64,000 nt of DNA from Novosphingobium sp. CECT 9465 (GCF_920987055.1 NZ_CAKLBX010000001.1:3582501-3646500), one strand, 5' to 3'. Shown: positions 17,994 through 27,515, counted from the first letter of the stretch. The notes: generated from the letters alone by a model not told the origin. Made by a program: numbers and translations.

Positions 17994-19088
17994 TTACGGC
18001 AGCGACCCCAAATCGCGCTGTACGGGCTTCTGAGGGCGATTTTGCCAACCGAGGCCGCCCGGCCCGCGATCATTCGTCCATTTTTGCGCCGATGCGCTGT
18101 TCATCGAGCGATAGAAGCCATAATTGTCTCCAGGCCCCGCGGGGCGACCGAGCGGCTCGCCCCGCGCTTCCGCGCGCTGGGCAATGGACAGATAGGTTTG
18201 CAACAGCATCGGCAAATCGGGTTCCCAGCGGCGGCCGCGCCTGGGCCTGTCGATAGCCGCCTCGATATCGATTCCCTCGACCCTCGGCTGCGGGCGCCGG
18301 AAGAACCCCCTCCCCTCCTTCGCAAGCTCGCTCCGGCTGAGCGCGACAAAGCGCTCGAAGCGCCGCGCCGGTTGCGCTCCGCTGCTGTGCCGCAAGGCCA
18401 GCAACCGGATCCGCTCGCTCGAAAAATGAAAACGGTTCGCGACGATGGTCTCGACATAGCGCCTGTACCGCTGCGGAGTGACGCCATCGTCGCCTTTGCG
18501 GAGAAATTCGATCACGGCCCGATTGTACGCGATCAGCCGCGCCGTCGGGCGCGCCGCGCGCACGATCTCGCGCGCGGCCGCCTCGAGGCGTCCCAGCATC
18601 GCCGCAAGGCTACCCTCCCGGCGCGGCCAGTCCCATGCCGGCATCACCGACAAGGGCAGCTGATGCTCGTGACACCACCAGCTCGCGCTCCATATCCAGT
18701 CCTTGCGGATATAGAGCGGCCGCCCTTCGGCGATCAGCCCGGACCAGCAGCAAGCGCAGCCATAGCGGCGCAGGGTCAGCGGCAATAGCCAATGCGCAGG
18801 CCCAGCGGCAAAACCGTCCATCACCGCATCGCGATCGACGTCCACCGCCCAGCCCAGCCCGGCAACGAGCCCGTCGAATGTTGCATGATGCCGCGCCGGC
18901 AGGCCGAGCTTACCCCTCGCGAGGTCATAATTTGCCAGATCGGGATCGACATCGAGATAGCGGAACAAGGTTCTCCGCGAGGTTTCGTGGCGGCGCACGA
19001 TCCGGTCCAGCCACGAATCGAAGCCCTCCGCAGGCTGGGGGCGCACCCGGAACGCGAGCGGCGTGCGCTCCGGCGCTTCCGGCTTCAT
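17994..19088 (-). CDS. tniQ: TniQ-like transposition protein, module 2
   Basis: 364 residues. GFDSWLDRIVRRHETSRRTL matches the TniQ N-domain; the zinc pattern is Cys111, Cys114, Cys139 and His142. It overlaps the tniB stop by ATGA at 19085-19088. Compared with module 1 it carries a longer C-terminal tail (GDNYGFYRSMNS to GSLP). Target-selection role by family. Convergent with the winged-helix gene ending at 17924, with a 69-bp gap. Confidence 0.85.
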   Translation of the reverse strand: MKPEAPERTPLAFRVRPQPAEGFDSWLDRIVRRHETSRRTLFRYLDVDPDLANYDLARGKLGLPARHHATFDGLVAGLGWAVDVDRDAVMDGFAAGPAHWLLPLTLRRYGCACCWSGLIAEGRPLYIRKDWIWSASWWCHEHQLPLSVMPAWDWPRREGSLAAMLGRLEAAAREIVRAARPTARLIAYNRAVIEFLRKGDDGVTPQRYRRYVETIVANRFHFSSERIRLLALRHSSGAQPARRFERFVALSRSELAKEGRGFFRRPQPRVEGIDIEAAIDRPRRGRRWEPDLPMLLQTYLSIAQRAEARGEPLGRPAGPGDNYGFYRSMNSASAQKWTNDRGPGGLGWQNRPQKPVQRDLGSLP

Positions 19089-19906
19089 AAGAGCCGGTAG
19101 GGCGGAAAACGCTTCAGCGCATTGTCGATATCGTCGCGCCTAATGACGCTGCGACCATCGCTTTTCGCGACCTTGGCCGACCAGTGCAGGATCCGCTTGA
19201 AATTGCCCGTCACGCCATGGCTCGCAGTGCAAATCGGTTCGGCGAGATCGGGCTCGGCGAGCCGGTTAGGCTCGACAAGGCCCATGCCGCGCGCCAGCGC
19301 CCGGATCAGCCGCTGTGACGCCTCCCCCGGCTCCCACAGCGGCAAGCGCAGGATGATCGAGCGCGAGGCGAGTTCGACATCTTCGGAAAAAATATACTCG
19401 GCCACGTCCAGGCCCGCCACAACCAACGGCACATTGCCGGCGCTCATCAAATAGCGGAAAGTATCGAGCGTATCGCGGCGCGCCTTGCCGCTGGCCGTCA
19501 GAATCACATGGACATTGTCCACCGCGACAAGCCGGGTGCCCTGCTTGCCGAGCAGATCGACGACCCTGAGGTCCGCGACCTTGTGGGTCGTGCTGGTGAC
19601 AGGCCAGCCTTGCTGCCACAGCAGAGCGAGATTGATCTTGAGCGAGGTCGGGCTTGAGGGGATGACCGTCCTCAGCACCGGCTGATAGCGCGCATCACCC
19701 CAATCGGGCGGCTCGGGAAAGTCCGCGGTCAGCCGCCGTTGCACTTCACGCAGGATCGAGGTCTTGCCCATGCCTGAATCGCCGACTAGGACGATGCACG
19801 TTGGCCGTTCCTCGGGATCGTCATGGGCCACGTCGACGATCGTCTCGACGGCATTGCGCGCTTCGTCAAAGGCGATCCAGAAGGGCAGCGATGGTGCTGG
19901 TCCCAT
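19085..19906 (-). CDS. tniB: TniB-like AAA+ ATPase, module 2
   Basis: 273 residues from ATG 19906; the same frame stays open to 20473, but that part is antisense-like noise inside tniA. Walker A is GDSGMGKTS (42-50) and Walker B is LVAVDNVH. The start overlaps the tniA stop as TGATG and its own stop overlaps tniQ, so the three genes form a tightly coupled operon. ATPase regulator of target capture for the DDE transposase. Confidence 0.88.
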   Translation of the reverse strand: MGPAPSLPFWIAFDEARNAVETIVDVAHDDPEERPTCIVLVGDSGMGKTSILREVQRRLTADFPEPPDWGDARYQPVLRTVIPSSPTSLKINLALLWQQGWPVTSTTHKVADLRVVDLLGKQGTRLVAVDNVHVILTASGKARRDTLDTFRYLMSAGNVPLVVAGLDVAEYIFSEDVELASRSIILRLPLWEPGEASQRLIRALARGMGLVEPNRLAEPDLAEPICTASHGVTGNFKRILHWSAKVAKSDGRSVIRRDDIDNALKRFPPYRLL

Positions 19907-21573
19907 CAGCCGATCCGGTCCCAGTCTTCGCCGAGTTCGGCCGCGGGTTTCCAGATCACGGGCTTGGCCGCCGGCGTTTTTGGACGCCGCAGATCGGCCA
20001 CGGTCGCCCCCTCCCCTTCGCGGCGCTTGGCCTGGCGCCGCGCCTCCTTCGTGCGAACGCGGGCGCGGTGTATTTCCTGATTTGCGGCGGCCACCGCCCG
20101 CGCCGTCGCCGCGCGGCCGCCATCGGCCTGGTAGGCCCGCCCCAGCGCCCGCACGCCTGCCCTGGCGGCTTCCCAGTCCGCCTCCCAGACATCGGGATAG
20201 TCGCCGATAACCGGCAATTCGACATAGCGGCCATCGAGATCGGCGTAGACATGCTGAATCGTCCGCTCGTCCCAGCTGATTTCGATCTTTTGGCCGATCC
20301 GAACGGCAAGCTCCGGATGCCAGTAATGGCGATATTTGATCTGAATGCCCTTGGCATGGACCGTCAGCGACTTCGACGGCAGAAACTGGCGGAACAGCGC
20401 GTCGGAAGCGACCGACACGGGCAGCAGCGGGCCGTGCTTCGCCGCTTCGCGCGCCCACATCTGGGCCGGGCACAGGCCGCCCAGCGCGCTATGCGGCGCG
20501 TGATGATAGATCGCGATCTGGCACAAGAGCCAGCGCTCGAATTCTGCAAGCGTCATCGCCGCGTTCGCCTCGGCATCATAGCCGTCGCGCGCCGCCACAT
20601 TCGATCCGGTCGCACCGGGCAAGAGCCGCAGCTTTCCAACCATCGTGCCGATCAGCCGCTCGATATGTCCGCCAAGGTGAGCCGGCCCGGGCCGCCGAAC
20701 ATCGGGGGCGATCCCGTTTCGGATACAGGCGCGCCTAAAAGCCTCCGAGCGATGCGGTTTGGCCTGATCGGCATGCCAGCGCCGGAAGAGGCCGTGCATC
20801 GGATAGCTGACGTCGACGCGCAGGTGGGAAAGGACCGGCTCTTTGGGCAACACAGCGCTCGCTACCGCCCGCCCGCACCGGAAGATCGAAGGGTCGCCGA
20901 AGCTCACATAATAGCCCAGAATCGACCGGGTCCAGATGTCGATGAGGAAGGTGATCCACGGTCTTCCGAGATGTTCGCGCCGCAGGCTATCGACCAGGAT
21001 CACATCGCCCTTGGTATGATCCATCTGCACCAGATCGAGAAATCCCTCGCTGGCATATTCGCCGGGGTGCGGCTCATGCGCGCTCCGCGTCTTCGATCCC
21101 ATCGTCGCTTTCGCCCAAACACGGCTCGGAATCTCGGCCAGCAGCCGCTCGATCGTCTTCTCGCTCGGGATCAGATCGGCGGGAAACCGATGATCTCCGT
21201 TATACGCGTGCAGCAGGCCCCAGATCTGCCGCGCCGCTTCCGCGCGCGATGGCGCGACCATCTTGAGCGCGATTTCGTCAATCAGCGTATCGATGGCGAC
21301 CCTCACCTCGGGATCGATCCTGTGCGATCCGATAGCGGGTCCGCGCGGTTTTGGCGCCAGCGTTTCGGCAACGGGATGCAGCCGGAAGCGCGCGGCAAGT
21401 GTCCGTATCCGCCGCTCTTTGAGGCCGGTTGCCTCGGATATCGCCTGAACCTGCGCCGCAGTCACCGGGCCGCTAAGCGATATATGTCGCCGGAAATGCG
21501 GGTAGAGCGCCAGGCCCGTCTCGAGAGATTTGAGGCGCCGACGGGGCGCAGGAGACGGCTTGCGCTCAATCAT
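19906..21573 (-). CDS. tniA: TniA-like DDE transposase, module 2
   Basis: 555 residues from ATG 21573. Same architecture as module 1: MIERKP start, HTH (ATGLKERRIRTLAARF), catalytic Asp185 (QMDHT), Asp269 (HADQAKPH) and Glu305 (HIERLIGT), and a C-terminal basic region. The homology to module 1 runs end to end but with many substitutions, so the two modules arrived separately or duplicated long ago. A third winged-helix paralogue is divergent from it. Terminal inverted repeats were not found by eye. Confidence 0.88.
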   Translation of the reverse strand: MIERKPSPAPRRRLKSLETGLALYPHFRRHISLSGPVTAAQVQAISEATGLKERRIRTLAARFRLHPVAETLAPKPRGPAIGSHRIDPEVRVAIDTLIDEIALKMVAPSRAEAARQIWGLLHAYNGDHRFPADLIPSEKTIERLLAEIPSRVWAKATMGSKTRSAHEPHPGEYASEGFLDLVQMDHTKGDVILVDSLRREHLGRPWITFLIDIWTRSILGYYVSFGDPSIFRCGRAVASAVLPKEPVLSHLRVDVSYPMHGLFRRWHADQAKPHRSEAFRRACIRNGIAPDVRRPGPAHLGGHIERLIGTMVGKLRLLPGATGSNVAARDGYDAEANAAMTLAEFERWLLCQIAIYHHAPHSALGGLCPAQMWAREAAKHGPLLPVSVASDALFRQFLPSKSLTVHAKGIQIKYRHYWHPELAVRIGQKIEISWDERTIQHVYADLDGRYVELPVIGDYPDVWEADWEAARAGVRALGRAYQADGGRAATARAVAAANQEIHRARVRTKEARRQAKRREGEGATVADLRRPKTPAAKPVIWKPAAELGEDWDRIG

Positions 21574-21825
21574 GGAACGGGCTCCCCAACGATTTTTGCT
21601 GCCCGCGGAATGTAGCTTATTTTGTCTAAGGCCGCGACGTGCATATCGCCCTGGACAGATTTACTTGCAGCTCATTCGACATAATCTATTGATATTACTA
21701 GGCATTATGGAAATGCAGCCTATTCTGTCGGCTGACATCTGGACGAGTTCGCTGAATTTGACGGTTGGCGGCAAGCGCTGCTCTCAAACGAGCCGCTTGA
21801 ATGGCGCGATGCTCTTCCCACGTCG

Positions 21826-22485
21826 GTGGTCGATCCACCCGGGGCGGCCGAGCACCCTCCCCTCATTCGTGCCATCGACCGTGTCCGGCAATATTCACGG
21901 CAACTCGGCACGATCACGCCCTGGCTTGGTCTACCCTTCTCCCTTCGTGATCAGGGTCTATCCCACGTCCCACTGCCCTGCCTCTGCGGCGGCGCCAAGG
22001 CTATGCGGCTGAAGCCGCGGCTGTCCGACGCGGACTGGCTGCCGATCGTGAGGTCGCTGCAACGTGCAGCCGCTGATGGGACTGAGCGGCTCGATCAACT
22101 CGAACGACTCTATCGTGACGCGCAGCGCGCGATCGTCAGCGAGTACAGACCGGGCGCCCTCCCCTCTTTGGCCGCTCTGACCATTCACCGTCCTCTTCTC
22201 TCACCGCAATTTGTCTCCGAGGCTCTCGGCCTCACTATAACTGGTGCGAGCAAGCTCCTCGAGCGCGGTGTCGGGTCTGGGTTGCTGGTCGAAGTCACGC
22301 GGCGTCGTTCCTGGCGCGTTTTCGTGGCCGGTGATCTCGCGGTGGCATTCGGATATGCCTCTCCCCAGCGCGGTCGACCGCGATTGGAGCCCCCTCCCCC
22401 ACCTGCCGATCGAAGCCTCAGGCAGGTTTTCGACTCGTTCGATGAGCAGATGGCGGAGATCGATCGCCTTCTGTCCCGCTCTTGA
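21826..22485 (+). CDS. Winged-helix protein, paralogue 3 (5' end uncertain)
   Basis: 219 residues from GTG 21826, but the frame reads sensibly upstream to about 21737 (DEFAEFDGWRQALLSNEPLE). There is no good start there; an ATG at 21707 (EMQPILSADI) is in another frame. The 5' end is therefore probably frameshifted. C-terminal DNA-binding domain: PLLSPQFVSEALGLTITGAS, KLLERG, wing RRRSWRVFV, and the shared tail QMAEIDRLLSRS. It is divergent from tniA of module 2 and lies just before the partition repeats and parA. Role inferred as regulator. Confidence 0.55.
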   Translation: MVDPPGAAEHPPLIRAIDRVRQYSRQLGTITPWLGLPFSLRDQGLSHVPLPCLCGGAKAMRLKPRLSDADWLPIVRSLQRAAADGTERLDQLERLYRDAQRAIVSEYRPGALPSLAALTIHRPLLSPQFVSEALGLTITGASKLLERGVGSGLLVEVTRRRSWRVFVAGDLAVAFGYASPQRGRPRLEPPPPPADRSLRQVFDSFDEQMAEIDRLLSRS

Positions 22486-22566
22486 TCCAGCTATCGTCGC
22501 GATGAAGACGCCGTCGACGCGAGAGTCGCGTGCTGCGGTTTGGCCGATTTCCACCGTTTTCTCCCT

Positions 22567-22856
22567 GTGCCGCGTTATGTGCCGCGTGTTGTAACGCGCT
22601 GGGTGCCGCGATTGCGCTCTGCCTAGCGTTCGCGCGGCGCAGCGCGCTGGCGCGTGCGGCATCGCGAGCCGCAGCGCGTGCGCTTGTGCGTTTACTGGCG
22701 CTTGCGTCCTCGCTGCTAACGGCGCTTGCTGTTGCGCGTGTGCCATTCCCAGCGCGGTCAGTAGCGCGGTCGCCTTGCACCGCGCTTACACAGGCGCTAT
22801 GAGAAGCGCAGATCAATTGTGCCGCGCTGCCTGTGCCACGTCACATGGGTGCCGCG
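22567..22856. repeat. GTGCCGCG direct repeats, possible parS/operator
   Basis: GTGCCGCG occurs at 22567, 22579 and 22603, with a degenerate copy (GTAACGCG) at 22591, so four copies sit exactly 12 bp apart. More copies lie at 22819 and 22849, with a variant at 22833. Between the clusters the DNA is full of GCGCG/AGCGC words. The array sits immediately upstream of parA, where centromere repeats and the autoregulatory operator of type I partition loci are found. Confidence 0.6.
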
Positions 22857-22881
22857 CCCGCGACCCACAGGGAGCTATTTC

Positions 22882-23568
22882 GTGCCAGTCATCACTATCG
22901 CGCAGAGCAAGGGTGGAGCAGGCAAGACGACGCTTGCGCTTGCCCTCGCATCGGAATTCGAGGCACTGGGCGGCTCGGTGTTCATGCTCGACGCCGACCG
23001 TCAAAACAGCCTGTTGAACTGGCACCGGGATCGGATCGCAGCGGGCAGGGGAGGGGACTCGCGCATCGCCGTCGAGGACGCCTCGCAGCTGCGGGACTCG
23101 GATATCGGTGCCGCGATCGGACGAGCGCGCGAGGCGGCCCAGCTCGTCGTCGTCGATTCCGAGGGAACGTCGAACTTCAAGACCGCCTATGCCGCTATGG
23201 ATTCCGACTTTGTCGTCATCCCGACACGGTCATCGCGGCTCGATCTCGAGCGAACCGTCGAAACCAGCGATATGCTCGAGAAAATGTGCCGCGGCGTCCC
23301 ATACCGCGTGCTCATCACCCAGACAGGGCAGGTGGCCCGCTCCAAAGCCGAGTGGGAGATCGACGGTCAAATCAGGAAAGCTCTCCCGACCTTCACCGAC
23401 CAGATGTTCACCCTCGACGCCTTTCGCGCCATGTCGAACTACCGGATGACCCTCGCTGAGGTCGAAGCTGCCAACCTCGCCAAGACGGAGAAAGCGCGCC
23501 GCATCGCGCAAAGCGTCCTCGCCGATATTCTCAGCGAAATTCAGAACAAGGAGGCAGTCGATGCCTGA
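22882..23568 (+). CDS. parA: ParA-type partition ATPase
   Basis: 228 residues from GTG 22882 (SD GGGAG, 8 nt), preferred to the longer frame at 22819 that would run through the repeats. Deviant Walker A KGGAGKTT (about residues 9-16), Walker A' MLDADRQNS and Walker B LVVVDSEG. It lacks a long N-terminal HTH, so it is the short type Ib form, which pairs with a small RHH/ParG-like partner. It would move plasmid copies on the nucleoid. It overlaps the partner gene by 8 nt. Confidence 0.9.
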   Translation: MPVITIAQSKGGAGKTTLALALASEFEALGGSVFMLDADRQNSLLNWHRDRIAAGRGGDSRIAVEDASQLRDSDIGAAIGRAREAAQLVVVDSEGTSNFKTAYAAMDSDFVVIPTRSSRLDLERTVETSDMLEKMCRGVPYRVLITQTGQVARSKAEWEIDGQIRKALPTFTDQMFTLDAFRAMSNYRMTLAEVEAANLAKTEKARRIAQSVLADILSEIQNKEAVDA

Positions 23569-23956
23569 AGAAAAAGCCGCCGTGAGCAGCATGGGCGACA
23601 TCATCGGATCGACACGGCAGCGCCTGGAGCAGCCAGAAGCGCCCGCCGATCGTCTCCGCGGGCTCGTTGCCGCTACAGCCGCGCCCAAACCTGCCAGCAC
23701 GCCGCCAGTCCAACGCGAACCCGCCGGATCGGCGCTCCCAGCCAACTATTTTCCGCAGGTTACTGCCGATCTCGGCGTCACACCCAAGCGCAAGCCCCAT
23801 CGCGGTCCGGCCCGGTCGCTCCATATCAGCATGCGCCTGTCGCCTCCTGAGCGCGACCGCCTCGTGCGCTGGTGCGACGACCGCAACCTCAGCCTCCCGG
23901 ACGGGATCATGGCGCTGATCGATCTGGCCGAAGGGGAGGGGAGGGCGCCCGAATAG
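23561..23956 (+). CDS. Small ParB/ParG-like partition partner
   Basis: 131 residues from ATG 23561, overlapping the parA stop. The N-terminal two-thirds is Pro/Ala-rich and probably disordered. The C-terminus (RSLHISMRLSPPERDRLVRW, LSLPDGIMALIDLAE) has a ribbon-helix-helix-like pattern. Gene order and size fit the centromere-binding partner of a type Ib ParA. It would bind the repeats at 22567-22856 and stimulate the ATPase. Convergent with repA. Confidence 0.7.
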   Translation: MPEEKAAVSSMGDIIGSTRQRLEQPEAPADRLRGLVAATAAPKPASTPPVQREPAGSALPANYFPQVTADLGVTPKRKPHRGPARSLHISMRLSPPERDRLVRWCDDRNLSLPDGIMALIDLAEGEGRAPE

Positions 23957-24002
23957 GCCCGGTCTCGCTTTATGTGAGGAAACGGGGGAGGGCAGGCTAT
24001 CC

Positions 24003-25136
24003 CTAAGGCCGGCCACGAAGCCCGACGAAACTTTTGCAGAAGCCTTCCCAGGATTTGTAGAGCGGCACGCCCGTCAGGGTCTTGAGCCGGTCGCCCATCT
24101 TCTCGCGAAACGCCCCGGCGATCAGATCCTTGTCCCAGCCGCCCCCGAAATCGGCCACAATCGTCAACAGGCGCTGATCCCCGCAGAAATGCATCGATCC
24201 AGTGGGGAAGGGCTTGCTCGACGGCAATGCCGCCACAGGGGCGGCCGCCGGAATGGCCGCGACCTCCTCGACGCTGCCATCGCGCCTGGCACGGCGTCCG
24301 ACCTTGGGCCGATCGAGCTCCTTTGCCGTCTCTTCCTGCTCAACAGGGTCCTTGGGGCTGAAGGTCAGCTTGACCGCCTCGACCGGCCGGCCGCGCCCGG
24401 ACCCCCGGATTTCTTCCCATTCCACGATGAAATCGGCGAGCTGGTCGATCTCCGCCTTCGATTTGACGAGCACGTCACGCCGAAACTCGGCGAAGTTCTT
24501 GAAGCTGCCGTCGGGCACACCCAGGCGTCGGCGCAGTTCATCGACGTTCATTTTGACGACGCGGTTCTGCCGATTGATGATCAGGCAGCCAAGATCGTAC
24601 AAGGTGAGCGAATAGCGCGACTGGAGCGCAAGCATCACCCCGAGGTTCACCCGCGCATAGTAATCCGAACGCTGGATCACGCGCTTGAAGCTCTCTGAGA
24701 ACTGAAACTCCACGACGCTCATGCCGTCTTCGGAGATTTCCTCGACGCAGCTCGACAGCAGCGACTGCGACATGATCGCAGGCTTACCCTTCTTCGAGGT
24801 GGTCCGGATACGGACGATCACGCGTAGCAGTTCGTCCATTACCGGCTGGATGCGCTCGTTACCCTTGTGCGAGCCGCGCAGTTCCTTCTTGGTGATCGTG
24901 AAAGTCTTGCTGTCTTCGCCGGCTTCCGGTCCCGCTTTCCGCAACATCAGTGCGAAAGCCTTTCTTCCGGCCGCACTCAACGACCCCGTCTCGAACTCGG
25001 ATTCGACTAATTCCCCAGGTTTACTTACAAAGTCGAGGTCGCGGCGGCGAATCACGTCAGCAACCCGCAACGTCCGACTCAGACCCTCCAGGTCAGGCGG
25101 AACCTCGATTTCCACGGTGTCCGAATCGAGCTTCAT
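24003..25136 (-). CDS. repA: Plasmid replication initiator (Rep_3-like)
   Basis: 377 residues from ATG 25136. Two winged-helix-like regions: about 50-170 (AGRKAFALMLRKAG, ITKKELRGSHKGNERIQPVM) and 175-260 (SRYSLTLYDLGCL, VDELRRRLGVPDGSFKNFAEFR), the arrangement of iteron-binding initiators. A Pro/Ala linker and a distinct C-terminal domain follow. It would bind the iterons just upstream of its own start, open the origin and load the helicase. Convergent with the par operon. Confidence 0.85.
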   Translation of the reverse strand: MKLDSDTVEIEVPPDLEGLSRTLRVADVIRRRDLDFVSKPGELVESEFETGSLSAAGRKAFALMLRKAGPEAGEDSKTFTITKKELRGSHKGNERIQPVMDELLRVIVRIRTTSKKGKPAIMSQSLLSSCVEEISEDGMSVVEFQFSESFKRVIQRSDYYARVNLGVMLALQSRYSLTLYDLGCLIINRQNRVVKMNVDELRRRLGVPDGSFKNFAEFRRDVLVKSKAEIDQLADFIVEWEEIRGSGRGRPVEAVKLTFSPKDPVEQEETAKELDRPKVGRRARRDGSVEEVAAIPAAAPVAALPSSKPFPTGSMHFCGDQRLLTIVADFGGGWDKDLIAGAFREKMGDRLKTLTGVPLYKSWEGFCKSFVGLRGRP

Positions 25137-25180
25137 GTGAGTTGCATACCATCAGCTTGTCATAATGAGAACCGCCCCCC

Positions 25181-25780
25181 GTTCACTCACATAGACGTGC
25201 CCCCAGACGCTCATAGAGACGTCGTTGGCCCATGCGATCACCAGCCCCCAAGCGCTCACATAAAGCCGCCGAGCCCTCGGCACGCGACTCGCGTTCCCGA
25301 GCCGAGTCGCGATCACTCCCCCGAAAACTCACATAAAAGATTCGTGTCGCGTGGCCGCGTCGAAGCGGCGAGCAGGGCCGCGCAGCGCGTGACCCCCGCC
25401 GACTCACATATAGATCTTCATATCATGTTGGTTTAATTGGCTTTTCTTGGCATCCCCCAATCGCTCACATAAAGGTGGAGAAATTCCTTATTTCGAACGC
25501 CCCATTTTCGCGGGCCGCCCCCGAGACCTCACGCAAAGATCCGCACGCCTCGGCCACGATCCCCCAATCGCTCACATAAAAGAGCATCTCCGATGTCGGC
25601 GATCTTCCCCGAAGCAAAAACATACGGGGATTCAGGGATTTCCCGGCAGCTCTTTAGCCCGTTTCGCCTGAGTCCCCCGAGAACTCACATTGTCCCCCGA
25701 TCACTCAGGCTCCAGCCCCCCCTGGCTCGCACAGACGCCCCCGAGCCCTCACACTGAAGCCCCCGTCTCCTCACAAGGAG
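25181..25780. repeat. oriV iteron array
   Basis: At least a dozen degenerate repeats of the form CCCCCrA-n(3-4)-CTCACATAAAg, for example at 25245, 25316, 25393, 25454, 25518, 25561 and 25673-25780, with weaker copies at 25181 and 25201. All point the same way and sit directly upstream of repA. Spacing is irregular and the 3' copies drift (CTCACACTGA, CTCACAAGG). Candidate origin of vegetative replication. The AT-rich stretch at 25425-25500 would suit duplex opening. Confidence 0.82.
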
Positions 25781-25993
25781 AGCACTCAACCTATTGGTTT
25801 ACCGTCGTAAACGGCCCCTGAATCTTAGAATCAATGAATCTATGAAGCTCCCGCGCTCCGCTTGGGCGTTTTTAAGATTTGATTCTTCAAGAGGAGCAGA
25901 ACGACCGTCCCGCAAAGCCGGTTAGCTGCGCCCCAGGATAAGGTGAGCCGGCAGAGAGGCAAGGGGGAGCATGGGCCGCGAAAGGAACTGCCA

Positions 25994-26833
25994 ATGGCCC
26001 TTGTCGCGCTCAGACCAACCCAGGACCTCATCGATCTAGTCGGCTCGCTCGGGGGAACCTGGCACGGACGCACCGCGATGTGTCCGTGTCCCGCCCACGC
26101 CGACAGCACGCCCAGCCTCTCCATTCGCCAAGGCAACCAGGGTATTCTCGTCACCTGCTTTGCCGGCTGCGACCGGGAAGATGTTCTGCGTGAGCTTCGG
26201 CGGGTCCCGAGCCGTGGTCGCTTCGCCTACACCGACACGCCCACCGCGCGGTCCGGCAACGCCGAGCGGCTCTGGGACGAGGCGCTCCCTCTCGATGGCA
26301 CGCTCGCCGAGCGCTATCTTCGCCTGCGACATCTCTGGCCTGTAACCCATGACCTGCGCTTCCACCCGCGCTGCCCCTATCGGCCCAAGCCGTGGACGAC
26401 CTATCATCCTGCGCTGATGGTCGCGGTGCGGGAAGGGCGGCGCCTGACTGCCGTCCAGCGGATATTCCTCGACCCGTTGACAGCCCGATATCGGATGAAG
26501 CTGATGCTCGGCCGGCCGGGGCAAGGCGCATGGCAGGGAGGAGGGCAGGCAGTTCCTGTGCTGGCGCTGGCCGAGGGCTTCGAAACCGCGCGCGCCTTCA
26601 CCATCCTCCACGACATACCTTGCTGGACGAGCCTTGGAGCCCGCCGGCTCGACCAGCTCCTGCTTCCGTCATCGCTGACCTCGCTGATCCTGGCCGTCGA
26701 CAACGATGCCGAAGGCGCGATCGCGGCAGAGCGGGCAGCCCTGCGTTACGCCAGGCCGGATCTCGCGATCACCCCCATGCCCCCCAAGGGCGTCAAGGAC
26801 TGGGCCAAGGTTCTCGAGATGAGCCGGCGATGA
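25994..26833 (+). CDS. Toprim-domain primase-like protein
   Basis: 279 residues from ATG 25994 (SD AGGA). Residues about 28-60 hold a CHC2-like zinc finger (CPCPAHADSTPSLSIRQG, then CFAGC). The second half is a toprim domain with LALAEGFETARAF (Glu) and LILAVDNDAEG (DxD). Such plasmid proteins prime or restart replication. First gene of the plasmid body, directed away from oriV. An aagggggag tract precedes the SD, as in several other genes here. Confidence 0.82.
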   Translation: MALVALRPTQDLIDLVGSLGGTWHGRTAMCPCPAHADSTPSLSIRQGNQGILVTCFAGCDREDVLRELRRVPSRGRFAYTDTPTARSGNAERLWDEALPLDGTLAERYLRLRHLWPVTHDLRFHPRCPYRPKPWTTYHPALMVAVREGRRLTAVQRIFLDPLTARYRMKLMLGRPGQGAWQGGGQAVPVLALAEGFETARAFTILHDIPCWTSLGARRLDQLLLPSSLTSLILAVDNDAEGAIAAERAALRYARPDLAITPMPPKGVKDWAKVLEMSRR

Positions 26834-26936
26834 CCAGGGTCTCGCCAACGGCAGCCTGGCATTGGCGCGGCACCTTGGGAAACTTCCTGATTGCCGGAGG
26901 CAACGCGGGAGAGGAAGGCAATGTCCGGAGGAGCGC

Positions 26937-27515
26937 ATGGCACGCATTGCGATCATCGATGGACACCCCGATACTGATCGGGCGCGCTTCGTTCACGCGC
27001 TGGCGGATGCCTATGCGGCGGGTGCCGAGGCAGGCATCCACGAAGTCCGCAGGATCGATATCGCGTCCCTGGATTTTCCGATTTTGCGCTCGGCCAAAGA
27101 ATGGCGCGAGGCCAATCCTGTAGACACGATCCACACGGCGCAAATCGACATTCGGTGGGCCGACCATCTCGTGATCCTCTATCCGCTTTGGCTCGGCGAC
27201 GTGCCCGCTCTCCTCAAAGCCTTCCTCGAGCAGGTCATGCGGCCCGGCTTTGCGATCGATGAAACCGAACCTGATCAGCCAGCAAGACTGCTCGGTGGCT
27301 GGTCGGCGCGTATCATCGTGACGATGGGGATGCCCGCACCTTTCTATCGGTTCTTCTACCGGGCCCATAGCCTCAAGAGCCTCGACCGCAATCTGCTCCG
27401 CCTCGTCGGCATCGCACCCGTTCGCTATTCGATCATCGGCGGCGTCGAGAAGGGTGGCGGACACCGGAAACACTGGCTGCACTGCGTCCGCCAGCTTGGC
27501 CGGGACGCCCGATAG
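26937..27515 (+). CDS. NAD(P)H:quinone oxidoreductase-like flavoprotein
   Basis: 192 residues from ATG 26937 with a strong SD (GGAGGAGC). Flavodoxin-like fold: IAIIDGHPDTDRARF at the start (phosphate loop for FMN/FAD), DHLVILYPLWLGDVPALLKA (about 75-95) and FLEQVMRPGFA. This matches the MdaB/KefF/NQO1 family, which reduces quinones by two electrons. An oddity among replication genes; it may help against oxidative stress. Confidence 0.85.
   Translation: MARIAIIDGHPDTDRARFVHALADAYAAGAEAGIHEVRRIDIASLDFPILRSAKEWREANPVDTIHTAQIDIRWADHLVILYPLWLGDVPALLKAFLEQVMRPGFAIDETEPDQPARLLGGWSARIIVTMGMPAPFYRFFYRAHSLKSLDRNLLRLVGIAPVRYSIIGGVEKGGGHRKHWLHCVRQLGRDAR

Noticed and set aside
19907..20473. Long N-terminal extension of the tniB frame in module 2
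   Set aside because: Lies inside tniA; residues are low-complexity Gly/Arg, and the ATG at 19906 overlaps the tniA stop as in coupled operons.
23956..24002. G-rich tract between parB-like and repA as another leader of the shared family
   Set aside because: It lies between convergent gene ends with no start codon after it.
25181..25780. Repeat array resembling a CRISPR
   Set aside because: Repeats are short, degenerate and irregularly spaced, with no cas genes; they fit iterons beside repA.
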